From contig JBFWVA010000005.1 in the NCBI GenBank assembly GCA_050246995.1, positions 62,001 to 126,000 on the forward strand: a stretch of 64,000 nt of DNA. Reading direction: 5' to 3'. Source of the DNA: SHVO01 sp050246995 (GTDB lineage Bacteria; Pseudomonadota; Alphaproteobacteria; Rhodospirillales; Rhodospirillaceae). The number at the start of each line of letters is the position of its first letter. The stretch's first letter is position 1. This document shows, in pieces, positions 51,477 to 60,002 of the stretch. Below the pieces are notes generated by a model, which saw nothing but the letters and a program-made list of their open reading frames with translations, was not told the DNA's origin and searched no databases. Position numbers and translations under genes: made by a program.

Positions 51477-52571
51477 CTATCTGGAGGCAACTTCCTTCGG
51501 CGGATGCTGGATGAACACTTGCGTGAACTTCACGGCAAGCGCCGATGAGATAGCGGTGTTCTTGCCGGTTTTCGGGTCGGGATAACCGTCAGCAAGACGG
51601 TGCAGGTGCTTGTAGAGCGAGGGCGACGATAACTGGCCGTAGCTCTGGTGGTGCGTGGACCACGAGTGATTGAGCTGCCGGTACCAGTTGTCGATATCCG
51701 AGTACCCGGCCAGCAAACCCTCGGCGCGTTCCGGCGTAAGCTTGAGTTGGAACACGGCGCCTTTCATATGATCTTCGCCCGGGATCTGATTGAAGATCGC
51801 GTGCGGCAACGTGACGTCACTGGGCTGCGTTGTGAGAACGCCGTCGACGATCTTACCCGTCAGGCGCTGTACATATTTTTTGCCCCAGCGCATATCGACG
51901 CGGTTCGAACCTCCCGGGATGATATCGTTGCCGGTCGCGTCGGCCATCATGCGGTCACGTCCGCGCAGAATCGTCACATCGACATGCGGGTCGTTGACCA
52001 TGTCCTCGACGCCGGAGATTTCGATCAAGACGCGGTTGAACTCGAAGTCGCGCAGATAGCGATTCACCAAAAAGTGCAGGATGCCGGTTGGGCCGCGGAA
52101 CTCCTCGATGCAGCCGATGGCGCGGTACAGTTGATTGTCGATCCCTTTAACGCCGTCCGGCGTGATCTGGTCGTCGGCGTCGACGCGGCCGTCAAGATTC
52201 ACGCCGTAAGACACATTGCCGACCGGTCCACGGAAGGGAAACGGGTCTTCGCCAAGTTCCGGATGCCAAATCTTGGCTTCCCAGGCGAGTTGCGCTTCTT
52301 CAAGCGTGCGCTTCTTGCCGTCATCAACGAACATCTTTTTGAACTGTTCACGTGGCCCCCACGCGTTCAATCCTTCGGGACACTCCTGCTTGCCTTCCGG
52401 CGTCTGGTAAACCGCCCACACCTCGTCCGTCAGGATGTAACCGATAACTCCGTTTACCGGAGCCGCCGCCGGCGTATCGTTGGCGGAGGCCGCCGTCGCG
52501 GTACTGGAAGAACTCATCGCCAGGCCAGCCGAGAGGCTGAGCGCGGCGGCAAAGTGTGTCGTCTTCTTCAT
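51477..52571 (-). CDS. Exported protein of unknown family
   Basis: 364 residues; AGGGAGA precedes the ATG. The signal peptide (MKKTTHFAAALSLSAGLAM, Ser/Thr-rich after) suggests periplasmic or surface location. I do not recognise the family. Visible features: EF-hand-like acidic run DGRVDADDQ, followed by GVKGIDNQLYRAIGC; a beta-rich middle (VLIEISGVEDMVNDPHVDVT); and RWGKKYVQRLTGKIVDGV, then a helical C-terminal part (YRQLNHSWSTHHQSYGQ). It lies between the secreted-repeat genes and the receptor, so it is probably part of the same system. Confidence 0.8.
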   Translation of the reverse strand: MKKTTHFAAALSLSAGLAMSSSSTATAASANDTPAAAPVNGVIGYILTDEVWAVYQTPEGKQECPEGLNAWGPREQFKKMFVDDGKKRTLEEAQLAWEAKIWHPELGEDPFPFRGPVGNVSYGVNLDGRVDADDQITPDGVKGIDNQLYRAIGCIEEFRGPTGILHFLVNRYLRDFEFNRVLIEISGVEDMVNDPHVDVTILRGRDRMMADATGNDIIPGGSNRVDMRWGKKYVQRLTGKIVDGVLTTQPSDVTLPHAIFNQIPGEDHMKGAVFQLKLTPERAEGLLAGYSDIDNWYRQLNHSWSTHHQSYGQLSSPSLYKHLHRLADGYPDPKTGKNTAISSALAVKFTQVFIQHPPKEVASR

Positions 52572-52594
52572 TGTCGTTCTCCCTCTAACGCGTC

Positions 52595-53962
52595 TTATGA
52601 GGCGTTATTGAAATAATCGTCGCGGAACCAGATCGCCTTGAAGCCATTGCGCTGGCCTTGGAACTCGCCCCAGGAATCGCCGTTGATGTCGCCGGGCTCT
52701 TTATCGAGATAGAAAGTGTAAACGGGCCGGTCACGCCACGCCCAAACCCGCAGAGCATCGGCCTGCCCCGCGCTCGCACGGTGGCCTGTTTTCGGGTCGA
52801 TCGCCATCACACTCCACGCCGTGTTTTCGCTTTTGGCGTCGCGGCTCGCGAGCACGTAAGGGAACATCTGCATGCATTTTTCCTGACTGCCGGCGCCGCA
52901 GATAGCCAATCGATACGCTTGTGTCAGGTCGGGATGATTGCAGGCCTGCTGGTCCCAGGCGTCGTCATTGCAGTTGTATACGTAGACGGTCTTGCCGTTC
53001 TTGTCGGCGAGCACTTGGCCCGAAGGTGCGTCTTGAAGCGTGAAGTCGCGGCCCGGGAACGGCGTGGCCTGGGTATACACGTTGTGCCAACCGGGCACAT
53101 CGCTGCCTTGCAGGCTTGCGTTGCGCCCTTCCGGTGACAGTGCGTAGGTGTAGAGCGGCTTTCCACGGAATGTCCACTGACGCACGCCGGGTGAACGCTG
53201 GATGACGCCCCACTCGCCTTGCGCTTCCGCGAATTCGGGCGCGGTGACCGGCGTCCATTCGTCCGCACAGCGATCAAAGCAGTTCGATTTGTTGAGCGCA
53301 TCGCGATCCCATGTATAGACAGATTGGCGATCGGCCGTCGCGAGCAGCCGTCCTGTCGCGACTTGGATCACGATGAATCCTGGCGGCACCAACGCAGGTG
53401 GGCCCACGGGCTCACGCTGAGCGCCTGACGCGTTGCCGCGATTGGCGCGGCGGCGCGTGCCGCCATTCACATCACCCGGCTTCTTGTCGAGCAGCGAAGT
53501 GTACATGGGATAACCGTCATAGGCCCATTGCATTCTGCCGCTGGGATGTTTGATGACCGTCCACTTGCCGACGTTTGCGGCGCCGTCCGGCGCCCACACC
53601 GGCGGCCAAAGCTGGACGCAGCTCATGCGCGTCTCCGCGTCGGGCATGATGAAACCGCCCGGGTAAGGGCTCATCAGGCCGGCATTCTCTTTGAAGAGCT
53701 TATCAGTGCAGGTCGGTTTGCCTTTTTGATCGCCGGCGTCGCCATTGCGCAGCTGAATGAATGGCCATTGATACAGCGTCTTGCCTTCTGCGGTCGCAAA
53801 CAATGGGCCTTCTTCGTCGGTCTGGATAACCTGAATGCCGGCCGGCAACGGTGCACGCTGATACTGTTCCTTCGGCGCGCTCTTCTGCGTCTGGCCATAC
53901 GCTGCGCCCGCGACGAGCGCAGCCGCGAGTGTCAGGACGGAAGCTCTACGCAGATGACGCAT
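52595..53962 (-). CDS. Secreted-repeat (Yx(FWY)xxD, PF03640/COG4315) protein 1
   Basis: 455 residues from ATG 53962; a GTG at 53989 overlapping the preceding stop is an alternative. Signal peptide to AAYGQ. The chain is several repeats of the COG4315 'secreted repeat': each has G..L..Y.....KTLY.(W/Y) or similar, e.g. GKTLYQWPF, YPMYTSLLDK, RQSVYTWDRDA, KPLYTYALSPEG, KTVYVYNCND and RPVYTFYLDKEPGDINGDSW. Cys pairs and DxNxD-like acid loops (GDVNGG, GDINGD) recur. Function unknown. It is a tandem paralog of the next gene, with near-identical ends. Confidence 0.9.
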   Translation of the reverse strand: MRHLRRASVLTLAAALVAGAAYGQTQKSAPKEQYQRAPLPAGIQVIQTDEEGPLFATAEGKTLYQWPFIQLRNGDAGDQKGKPTCTDKLFKENAGLMSPYPGGFIMPDAETRMSCVQLWPPVWAPDGAANVGKWTVIKHPSGRMQWAYDGYPMYTSLLDKKPGDVNGGTRRRANRGNASGAQREPVGPPALVPPGFIVIQVATGRLLATADRQSVYTWDRDALNKSNCFDRCADEWTPVTAPEFAEAQGEWGVIQRSPGVRQWTFRGKPLYTYALSPEGRNASLQGSDVPGWHNVYTQATPFPGRDFTLQDAPSGQVLADKNGKTVYVYNCNDDAWDQQACNHPDLTQAYRLAICGAGSQEKCMQMFPYVLASRDAKSENTAWSVMAIDPKTGHRASAGQADALRVWAWRDRPVYTFYLDKEPGDINGDSWGEFQGQRNGFKAIWFRDDYFNNAS

Positions 53963-53985
53963 GATCGATGCCCCGGCGTGTGCGC

Positions 53986-55353
53986 TCACGACGCGTTGTT
54001 GAAATAATCGTCGCGCAGCCAGAAGGCCTTGAAGCCATTCCGCGCGCCCTGGAACTCACCCCAAGAATCGCCGTTGATGTCTCCCGGCTCCTTGTCGCCG
54101 GAGAACGTGTAGATGGGCCGGTCGCGGTACGCCCACACGCGGAGCGCATCGCCCTGCCCCGCCGCGGCGCGGTGACCGGTCTTCGGATCGATCTCGATCA
54201 CGCTCCACGCCTGGCTATCGCTCTTAGCGTCCTTATCGGCAAGCACGTATGGAAATGTGCGCATGCACTTTTCCTGACTGCCGCCACCGCACACAGCGAT
54301 GCGGTACGCCTGGGTCAGGTCGGGATGATTGCAAGACTGCTGATCGACGGCGTCGTCATTGCAGTTGTAGATGTAAACGGTTTTGCCGTTTCGATCTGCG
54401 ACGACTTGGCCAGACGGCGCATCCTGTACGGTGAAGCCTCTCGGTGGATTTGGCGCGCGCTGCGTATATACGTTGTGCCACCCCGGCACATCGCTGCCTT
54501 GTAGGCTCGCGTTGCGGCCTTCGGGCGAGAGTGCATACGTGTAGAGCGGTTTTCCGCGGAACGTCCACTGACGCAAGCCCGGTGAACGCTGGATGATTCC
54601 CCATTCGCCGAGCGGCTTGGCGAACTCGGGCGCTAATACCGCGGTCCACTCTTCCGCGCAGCTCTCATAACAATTCGATTTGTTCGGCGCATCGCGGTCC
54701 GACGTATACACAGACGAGCGGTCCGCGGTCGCGACGAGACGGCCTGTCGCCACTTGAATAACGATGAACCCTGGCGGAATAACCGCCGGCGGTCCGACCG
54801 GCTCACGCAGCGCACCAGCCTCGCCCGTTACGCGGCGGCGCGTCCCGCCGTTCACGTCGCCCGGCTTCTTGTCCAGGATCGAGGTGTACATTGGAAAGCC
54901 GTCATAGGCCCACTGTAGTGTGCCGTCCGCACGCTTGATTGCGGTCCATTTATCGACGCCCTTCGCATCGGCCGGCGCAACGACCGGCGGCCAGAGCTGC
55001 GCGCACGATAGACGCTTGTCGACATCCGGAAGGATGAAGCCGCCGGGATACGGGCTCATGAGTCCGGCGTTTTCCTTGTAGACCGTATTGTCGCAGGTCG
55101 GCTTGCCCTTCTGCTCGCCGCCGTCACCGTTACGCAGAGCGCGGAAGGGCCATTGATAAAGCGTCTTGCCCTCGGCAGTGGCGTACACAGGGCCTTCGAC
55201 GTCCGTGACGATGACCTGAATCCCGGGGGGAAGCGGCTGGCGCTGATAGTCCTCGACCGGCTCGCCCCGCTTCATTTGCGCGGCGGCGCCGCCCGCCATG
55301 AGCGCAGCGGCTGCCACCATCGAGAAAATTTTTGCCGTCCGCAGTGGCCGCAT
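53986..55353 (-). CDS. Secreted-repeat (Yx(FWY)xxD, PF03640/COG4315) protein 2
   Basis: 455 residues; signal peptide to GAAAQM. Same layout as protein 1 and recent-looking tandem copy: YQRQPLPPGIQVIVTDVEGP, GKTLYQWPF, FPMYTSILDKKPGDVNGG, RSSVYTSDRDA, KPLYTYALSPEG, KTVYIYNCNDD and RPIYTFSGDKEPGDINGDSW. Nearly every Cys in the two proteins matches. The 'DRD' repeat has S instead of W before D (VYTSDRD). Gene 2 precedes gene 1 in transcription and the two are 23 bases apart. Confidence 0.9.
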   Translation of the reverse strand: MRPLRTAKIFSMVAAAALMAGGAAAQMKRGEPVEDYQRQPLPPGIQVIVTDVEGPVYATAEGKTLYQWPFRALRNGDGGEQKGKPTCDNTVYKENAGLMSPYPGGFILPDVDKRLSCAQLWPPVVAPADAKGVDKWTAIKRADGTLQWAYDGFPMYTSILDKKPGDVNGGTRRRVTGEAGALREPVGPPAVIPPGFIVIQVATGRLVATADRSSVYTSDRDAPNKSNCYESCAEEWTAVLAPEFAKPLGEWGIIQRSPGLRQWTFRGKPLYTYALSPEGRNASLQGSDVPGWHNVYTQRAPNPPRGFTVQDAPSGQVVADRNGKTVYIYNCNDDAVDQQSCNHPDLTQAYRIAVCGGGSQEKCMRTFPYVLADKDAKSDSQAWSVIEIDPKTGHRAAAGQGDALRVWAYRDRPIYTFSGDKEPGDINGDSWGEFQGARNGFKAFWLRDDYFNNAS

Positions 55354-55400
55354 GTCCTTGTCCCTCCCGACAACGAACTTCGACTTCGGTTAAACCGGGG

Positions 55401-56738
55401 CTAGGCCAGGATCTCGCTGATCTCCTTCGAGGTGTTGTTCGACTTCGTACCCCAGGACGGAATATCGAGGCCAAAGACCTTTTGGAGAGTGTAGCCGAGA
55501 CGCACCACGGTCGAACCGCCGCCCGCCACGTGCAGGCCCGTTTTGATCTTCCCACATGCCTTACCGGCCGTGAACATCGGCACGCCGTCCAAGCTATGGA
55601 TGCGTGCGAGCGATTGGTCCGTCGTTCCGTAGATCAGGCAGTTGTCGAGCAACATGCCGTCGCCTTCCTTCACTTTCGTGAAGGCTTCGACGAAGTAGGC
55701 CCAACTTTCCATCGAACGCTGCGTGAACCATGACACGATCGGCTGATACCCCAGCTTCTCGTCGAGCGGCTCCTCATGGGTGGTCGTGTGGTGCGGCTTC
55801 TCGTAGCCGGCCTTGATGGTCGCGGACTGCGCAGCCGAATAGGACATGTTGAACACGCGCGTCTGATCGCAAGCGATCGCCATCACAAGAATGTCGGTCA
55901 TGAGGTTGTGGCGGATCGCGGTCAGCTCGGTGTCGCCTCCGGTCTTCGGATCTTCCCCCGGTTTGCCCGCGGGCTTGCACGCCGCAATCGGATCCGGTTT
56001 CGTCAGCTGCTGATCGAACTGACGCTCGAGATCGCGTAAATTGCTGAAGTACTGATCGAGGCGCGCGCGGTCTTCGGCGCCAACTTTCTCATGCAATACT
56101 TTCGTCTGATCCATCACGCCCGACAATACGCTCCGCCGGGCCATGGTGCGCGGGTTCGGTGTGAAAGTCGGGGCGTTTGGATCCTGGAAATCCGGACCAA
56201 ACACGCGCGTGTAGAAGTTGACGGGCGACCATTCGGCGGTGTTCGGCGAGTTCGCGTTTTCGTAGGAAAACGTGTTGCGCACATCTCCGGTGGCGGTGGC
56301 GGTGATTTGTTGAAAGCGCGTTGTGCGGCCGATTTTCTTCGCGATCGTCACGTCGATGGTTTCACCGGGACGGTGATCACCGCTCTCCGGGGCCTGACCG
56401 GTACGATTGCAGATCCACGCGGTGTAGTGGCAGAGATTGGGCGCCGTGTCCTTGAAGGCGTTGAAGCCCGAGAAGATATTAAGGTGCTGCTTCACATTGC
56501 GCAGCGATGCGATCTCTTCCGGCAATTCATAGTTCGCGCCCACCTTCTTAGGCACGAACAGCTTTTCATTCATGCCGCAGCCCCAGAACCATGTTCCGAA
56601 GCGCAAAGGCATAGGCGAGCCGTCAGCCATGGCGTTGCCGTTTCCATTGAGGAAATAGTTCAACAGCGGGATGCCAACGGTGACCGCTCCACCGTTCAAC
56701 ATGCCGCGCAGCACACGCCGTCTATTCAGGCCGTTCAT
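55401..56738 (-). CDS. DUF1552 protein B, Tat-exported
   Basis: 445 residues; GAGGAGGGTTTG precedes the ATG. Twin-arginine leader NRRRVLRGMLNGG. Same length and layout as protein A: FGTWFWGCGM, ELPEEIASL, CHYTAW, GETIDVTIAKKIG, FYTRVFG, EDRARLDQYFSNLRDLERQ, DQTRVFNMSYS, KPHHTTTHEEP and YGTTDQSLARIHSLDG. Where A has YATTDHGYAR, B has YGTTDQSLAR, so a His of A is Gln here. It is the first gene of the minus-strand block (promoter expected in 56739-57097). It has no own DUF1592 partner. Confidence 0.93.
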   Translation of the reverse strand: MNGLNRRRVLRGMLNGGAVTVGIPLLNYFLNGNGNAMADGSPMPLRFGTWFWGCGMNEKLFVPKKVGANYELPEEIASLRNVKQHLNIFSGFNAFKDTAPNLCHYTAWICNRTGQAPESGDHRPGETIDVTIAKKIGRTTRFQQITATATGDVRNTFSYENANSPNTAEWSPVNFYTRVFGPDFQDPNAPTFTPNPRTMARRSVLSGVMDQTKVLHEKVGAEDRARLDQYFSNLRDLERQFDQQLTKPDPIAACKPAGKPGEDPKTGGDTELTAIRHNLMTDILVMAIACDQTRVFNMSYSAAQSATIKAGYEKPHHTTTHEEPLDEKLGYQPIVSWFTQRSMESWAYFVEAFTKVKEGDGMLLDNCLIYGTTDQSLARIHSLDGVPMFTAGKACGKIKTGLHVAGGGSTVVRLGYTLQKVFGLDIPSWGTKSNNTSKEISEILA

Positions 56739-57097
56739 TTCAAACCCTCCTCGGTTCGAAGCTCGTGAGGCACGAGAGCAACAGGCGGAATTGTCGTCGC
56801 TTCTCTATAATGCCTATATCGTGTAGGAAACCTCCGGTGACTAAAATATGAGGCGGTTGAATGCCCCACTTACGTCCTAATTTTTAAGCTACCTCGCGCA
56901 CGGCGCTCAGCGCATCTCCCACGCGGTTATCAGACGACCATAACTACATATAGGGTAGGTCACAATTCTTTTTGATTTTACACGAAATCACGAAATCTGC
57001 TTCTACGTTCTGTCTAACGGGTGCTCAAACTATAATTGCTCCCCACACTGCATTACATAGCTGACGTTGTGTTTACCTCATTTTTCAGGAGAAACTG
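56739..57097. other. 359-base divergent intergenic region
   Basis: No gene seen. It should hold the promoter of the minus-strand DUF1552 block and that of osmC. The part 56930-57060 is AT-rich, with TGATTT-TACACG-AAATCA (56973-56990) and the doubled octamer ACGAAATC (56982-56989 and 56990-56997 approximately), which may be operator elements. AGGAGA is the osmC ribosome binding site. Confidence 0.5.
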
Positions 57098-57523
57098 ATG
57101 AAAAAGTCAGGATCGGCGGTTTGGAGTGGCGGACTCAAGGACGGCAAGGGCAGCATCTCGACGGAGAGTGGCGCGCTCAAAAACCATCCTTATGGCTTCA
57201 CCGCCCGCTTTGAAAACGGCCCCGGCACGAATCCGGAAGAGTTGATCGGAGCGGCCCATGCCGGCTGCTTCACAATGGCTCTGTCGAACATTCTCGGCGA
57301 AGCCAATCTTACGGCGAGCGAGATGAACACCAAGGCCGACGTGACCTTGGAAAAGCTTCCTGACGGTTTCGCGATCACCGCGGTGCATTTGACGCTGCGC
57401 GCGAAAGTCCCGGGCGGGAGCGCGGATAAATTCGCTGAGCTGGCCAACAAAGCGAAGGCCGGCTGCCCCGTCTCCAAAGTGCTGAAAGCAAACATCACGC
57501 TGGATGCCGTGTTGGAAAACTAG
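57098..57523 (+). CDS. osmC: OsmC-family peroxidase
   Basis: 141 residues. The two redox cysteines are in family position: Cys57 (AAHAGCFTMALSNIL) and Cys123 (KAGCPVSKVL), with the Arg/Glu motif region GTNPEELIG. OsmC reduces organic peroxides through a thiol mechanism; the lipoylated-protein reductant is usual for OhrA/OsmC types. The sequence GKGSISTESGAL at the N-terminus is typical of OsmC. It lies 59 bases before the epimerase gene and may share its transcript. Confidence 0.95.
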   Translation: MKKSGSAVWSGGLKDGKGSISTESGALKNHPYGFTARFENGPGTNPEELIGAAHAGCFTMALSNILGEANLTASEMNTKADVTLEKLPDGFAITAVHLTLRAKVPGGSADKFAELANKAKAGCPVSKVLKANITLDAVLEN

Positions 57524-57582
57524 ATTCCATATCTCATCGTCAAACGGTTATCCTTCGTTCGATCACACGCGGGGAGGCTCCA

Positions 57583-58563
57583 ATTAAAGTCTTAATCACC
57601 GGCGGAACCGGTTTCATCGGCTTGCGTCTCGCGCAAAGCATTCTCTCGCGCGGCTCCCTTGCCAGTTCTTCCGGTGTCCCTCAGCGCGTGGATGAAGTGC
57701 TACTTTTCGATACGCCGTCGGCCACCGCCCTTCCCCTCGACGACGCGAGGGTGAAGGTGGTGCGCGGCGATATTTCTGACCGGGACACCGTCGCGAAATT
57801 GATAGATCGCCCTGATATGTCGGTCTTTCACTTGGCCTCCGTGGTGAGCGGCGGCGGCGAACTCGATTTCGACCTGGCGATGCGCGTCAATCTTTACGGT
57901 CATTTGCATGTGCTCGAGGCGTTGCGCGCGCTCGGCTCAAAACCGCGCCATATCTTCTCGAGTTCCGTGGCCGTTTACGGCGGCGCGAAGCTGCCAAAGG
58001 AGGTTTCGGACTCGACGCGCCACGTTCCGCAAACCACGTACGGCATGACCAAGTCCGCCGGCGAGCTTTTAGTGAACGATTATACCCGCAAAGGGTTCAT
58101 CGACGGCCGCTGCGCACGGCTGCCCGCCGTGATCGTGCGGCCCGGGGCGCCGAACAAAGCAGCGTCCAGTTTTGTCAGCGGCGTAATCCGCGAGCCGCTC
58201 AACGGCGTCGATATGGCCTTGCCGGTGGCGCTAGACACATCAATGGCGGTCGCGGGCTATCGCAGCATCGTCGACAACCTGATCGAGTTGCATGAACTCG
58301 ACGGCGCTAAGATGGGTGATGACCGCGCCATCAATCTTCCGAACCGCACGGTCACGCTGCGCGAAATGGTGGACAGCATGAAGCGGGTCGCCGGCGGACG
58401 CACGCTCGGAAATGTGACTGTTGCTCCGGACTCCTTCGTCGAGAAAATCGTCGCGGGATGGCCGATGGGCCTCGACGCTTCGCCCGCCAAGGCGCTCGGC
58501 CTTACCCCATCTGCGGATCTGGACACCATTATCCGCGAATATATAGCGGACTATTTGAATTAA
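57583..58563 (+). CDS. NAD-dependent epimerase/dehydrogenase (DenD-like), apparent ATT start
   Basis: 326 residues if ATT 57583 is the start. The frame begins IKVLITGGTGFIGLRLAQS, the essential Rossmann NAD motif, and GGGGAGG lies at 57571-57577 with 5-base spacing. No ATG, GTG or TTG occurs in frame upstream, and the first TTG (57622) would cut away the GGTGFIG loop. The catalytic YxxxK is in TTYGMTKSAGELLVN; HLASVVSGGGELDF and RLPAVIVRPG resemble D-erythronate dehydrogenase (DenD) and UDP-sugar epimerases. The exact substrate is unknown. Confidence 0.85.
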   Translation: MKVLITGGTGFIGLRLAQSILSRGSLASSSGVPQRVDEVLLFDTPSATALPLDDARVKVVRGDISDRDTVAKLIDRPDMSVFHLASVVSGGGELDFDLAMRVNLYGHLHVLEALRALGSKPRHIFSSSVAVYGGAKLPKEVSDSTRHVPQTTYGMTKSAGELLVNDYTRKGFIDGRCARLPAVIVRPGAPNKAASSFVSGVIREPLNGVDMALPVALDTSMAVAGYRSIVDNLIELHELDGAKMGDDRAINLPNRTVTLREMVDSMKRVAGGRTLGNVTVAPDSFVEKIVAGWPMGLDASPAKALGLTPSADLDTIIREYIADYLN

Positions 58564-58713
58564 GGTTTGCGATTGTGCACCCGTTAACGGGCGGGCTTGT
58601 TGCCTGAACGTGCGCGGAGGCCCGCACGCAACCCGGTTTCGGATTAGAATTGGGCCAGATGACCCATTAAGATGTGGCACATCCTTGGCCGTCACTGCAT
58701 GGAGACATGACTG

Positions 58714-59670
58714 TTGGCTTTTCGTTTGCGCTATCTGCTCGTGGCGCTCATCTGCGTCGTCTCCGCTTGCAGCACGTCATCGCCGAAAATCTCCGACTAC
58801 TTGCAGGCCCGGGCCCTCTCGAATGAAGCCCAGGCGCTGATCGATGAAGGCCGCTATGAAGAGGCCATCGATAAGCTGAATGGCGTCATCGCCTTCGGTT
58901 CCATTGATGAAATCGACTATACACGCCGGGCTTCCGCTCACGGCAGCCTCACCCACTATGCTGAAGCCATCGTTGATCTCGACCGCGCGCTGGAACTGAA
59001 GCCCGACAATTGGCGCAGTCAGCTATTGCGCGGCGTCTTCAAGCAAAGACTCGGTCAATATGACGCCGCGATCGCTGACCTCGAAGGTGTCGAGCGTTTG
59101 ACCCCGGACGCCGTTACGCCGATGCGGAGGACCGCCTACCTCAAACTCCTGGCCGGCCAATTCGACGAAGCGGCCGTACGTTATCAGCGCCTGCGTTCCA
59201 TTCCCGGCCAGTCCAACACCTCTGATCTCGGACAGGGCATGGCGATGTATCTGTCGGGCAATTGGCTCGGCGCGTCCGAAGCTTTCGGGCGCGCTCTCAA
59301 GGACGCTCCCGACGATAGCTTGGCCGCGCTCTGGTACGTGAAGTCCGGCCTGCGCGCGGGAATCTATGTTGACCGTGAATTGCTGTCCGCCGCGTTGGGC
59401 GGGGATGAGGGCGCCATGACGCGCGCCCTTCTCGCGGATTCAGAAGAAGTGCCGGCCGCTGATCCGCAAGCGCTAAGGTCAAAGACGGCGCGGTGTGAAC
59501 GCGCGCTGTTTCTCGGCGCAATGCGTATCATCAAAGCGAACGGCAACGGCGCACGCGAGCAATATCAGGCCGCGCAACGTGAGTGCCCACGCGACAGCAT
59601 CGAAGCCGCGGAGGCTCGGGCGGAACTGGACCGCCTGCTGACGCGCGAGAATCTTCCCTCCGGCGGTTAA
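58714..59670 (+). CDS. TPR-repeat lipoprotein
   Basis: 318 residues; TTG 58714 with GGAG at 58701-58704; a nearby ATG is out of frame. Leader with lipobox VVSAC. At least four tetratricopeptide-like pairs follow: ALIDEGRYEEAIDKLNGVIA, DYTRRASAHGSLTHYAEAIV, LRGVFKQRLGQYDAAIADLE and YLKLLAGQFDEAAVRYQRL. It resembles periplasmic NlpI-type scaffolds that hold protein complexes. Cys-rich end (ARCERALFLGAM, RECPRDSIEA). No neighbour explains its partner. Confidence 0.88.
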   Translation: MAFRLRYLLVALICVVSACSTSSPKISDYLQARALSNEAQALIDEGRYEEAIDKLNGVIAFGSIDEIDYTRRASAHGSLTHYAEAIVDLDRALELKPDNWRSQLLRGVFKQRLGQYDAAIADLEGVERLTPDAVTPMRRTAYLKLLAGQFDEAAVRYQRLRSIPGQSNTSDLGQGMAMYLSGNWLGASEAFGRALKDAPDDSLAALWYVKSGLRAGIYVDRELLSAALGGDEGAMTRALLADSEEVPAADPQALRSKTARCERALFLGAMRIIKANGNGAREQYQAAQRECPRDSIEAAEARAELDRLLTRENLPSGG

Positions 59671-60002
59671 GCGTCACGTCACTACCATCGCGCGTCCCTC
59701 GGGAACCAAGCGCCCGTCGCCACGTTGTAGAGCCGTTGATAACGCTCGGCTTTGACGTCGCGAGGATTTATGCGCCCCCTGCTCCTTTGGTTGCTTGGGA
59801 TACCCCTCCCTGTGGTCCTCCTCCTCTACCTTTTCAAGGTGGTTTAGGCCCGCGATGGTGCGGCCGGTTGCCGCCCCGGATTCCTTTTCGCCGCTTGGTT
59901 GCCGATCGGGTTTCACGCCTCTTCTTTCATGTATCTCGCGGACATCCGATGCGCATAAACCCACGTCCTCGTCGATTTGCCTTCTCCCGCCAGGTGTTTT
60001 GA
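59671..60002. other. 332-base gap between the TPR lipoprotein and the flippase
   Basis: Apart from the 25-codon frame at 59770-59847, I see no gene. A longer frame at 59583-60002 overlaps the TPR gene's end and has no protein-like pattern. The region is pyrimidine-rich and may carry the flippase promoter. Confidence 0.4.
59770..59847 (+). CDS. Candidate 25-residue hydrophobic membrane peptide
   Basis: ATG 59770 has CGAGGA before it, and the frame MRPLLLWLLGIPLPVVLLLY followed by LFKVV is one uninterrupted hydrophobic helix of the size of known small membrane proteins. It is too short for statistical support; I judge it from composition, start context and its place in a gap with no other gene. 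Possible but unproven. Confidence 0.4.
   Translation: MRPLLLWLLGIPLPVVLLLYLFKVV

Noticed and set aside
59583..60002. 139-codon + strand frame at the end of the TPR gene
   Set aside because: Begins inside the TPR gene in another frame and is Arg/Pro-rich; no support.
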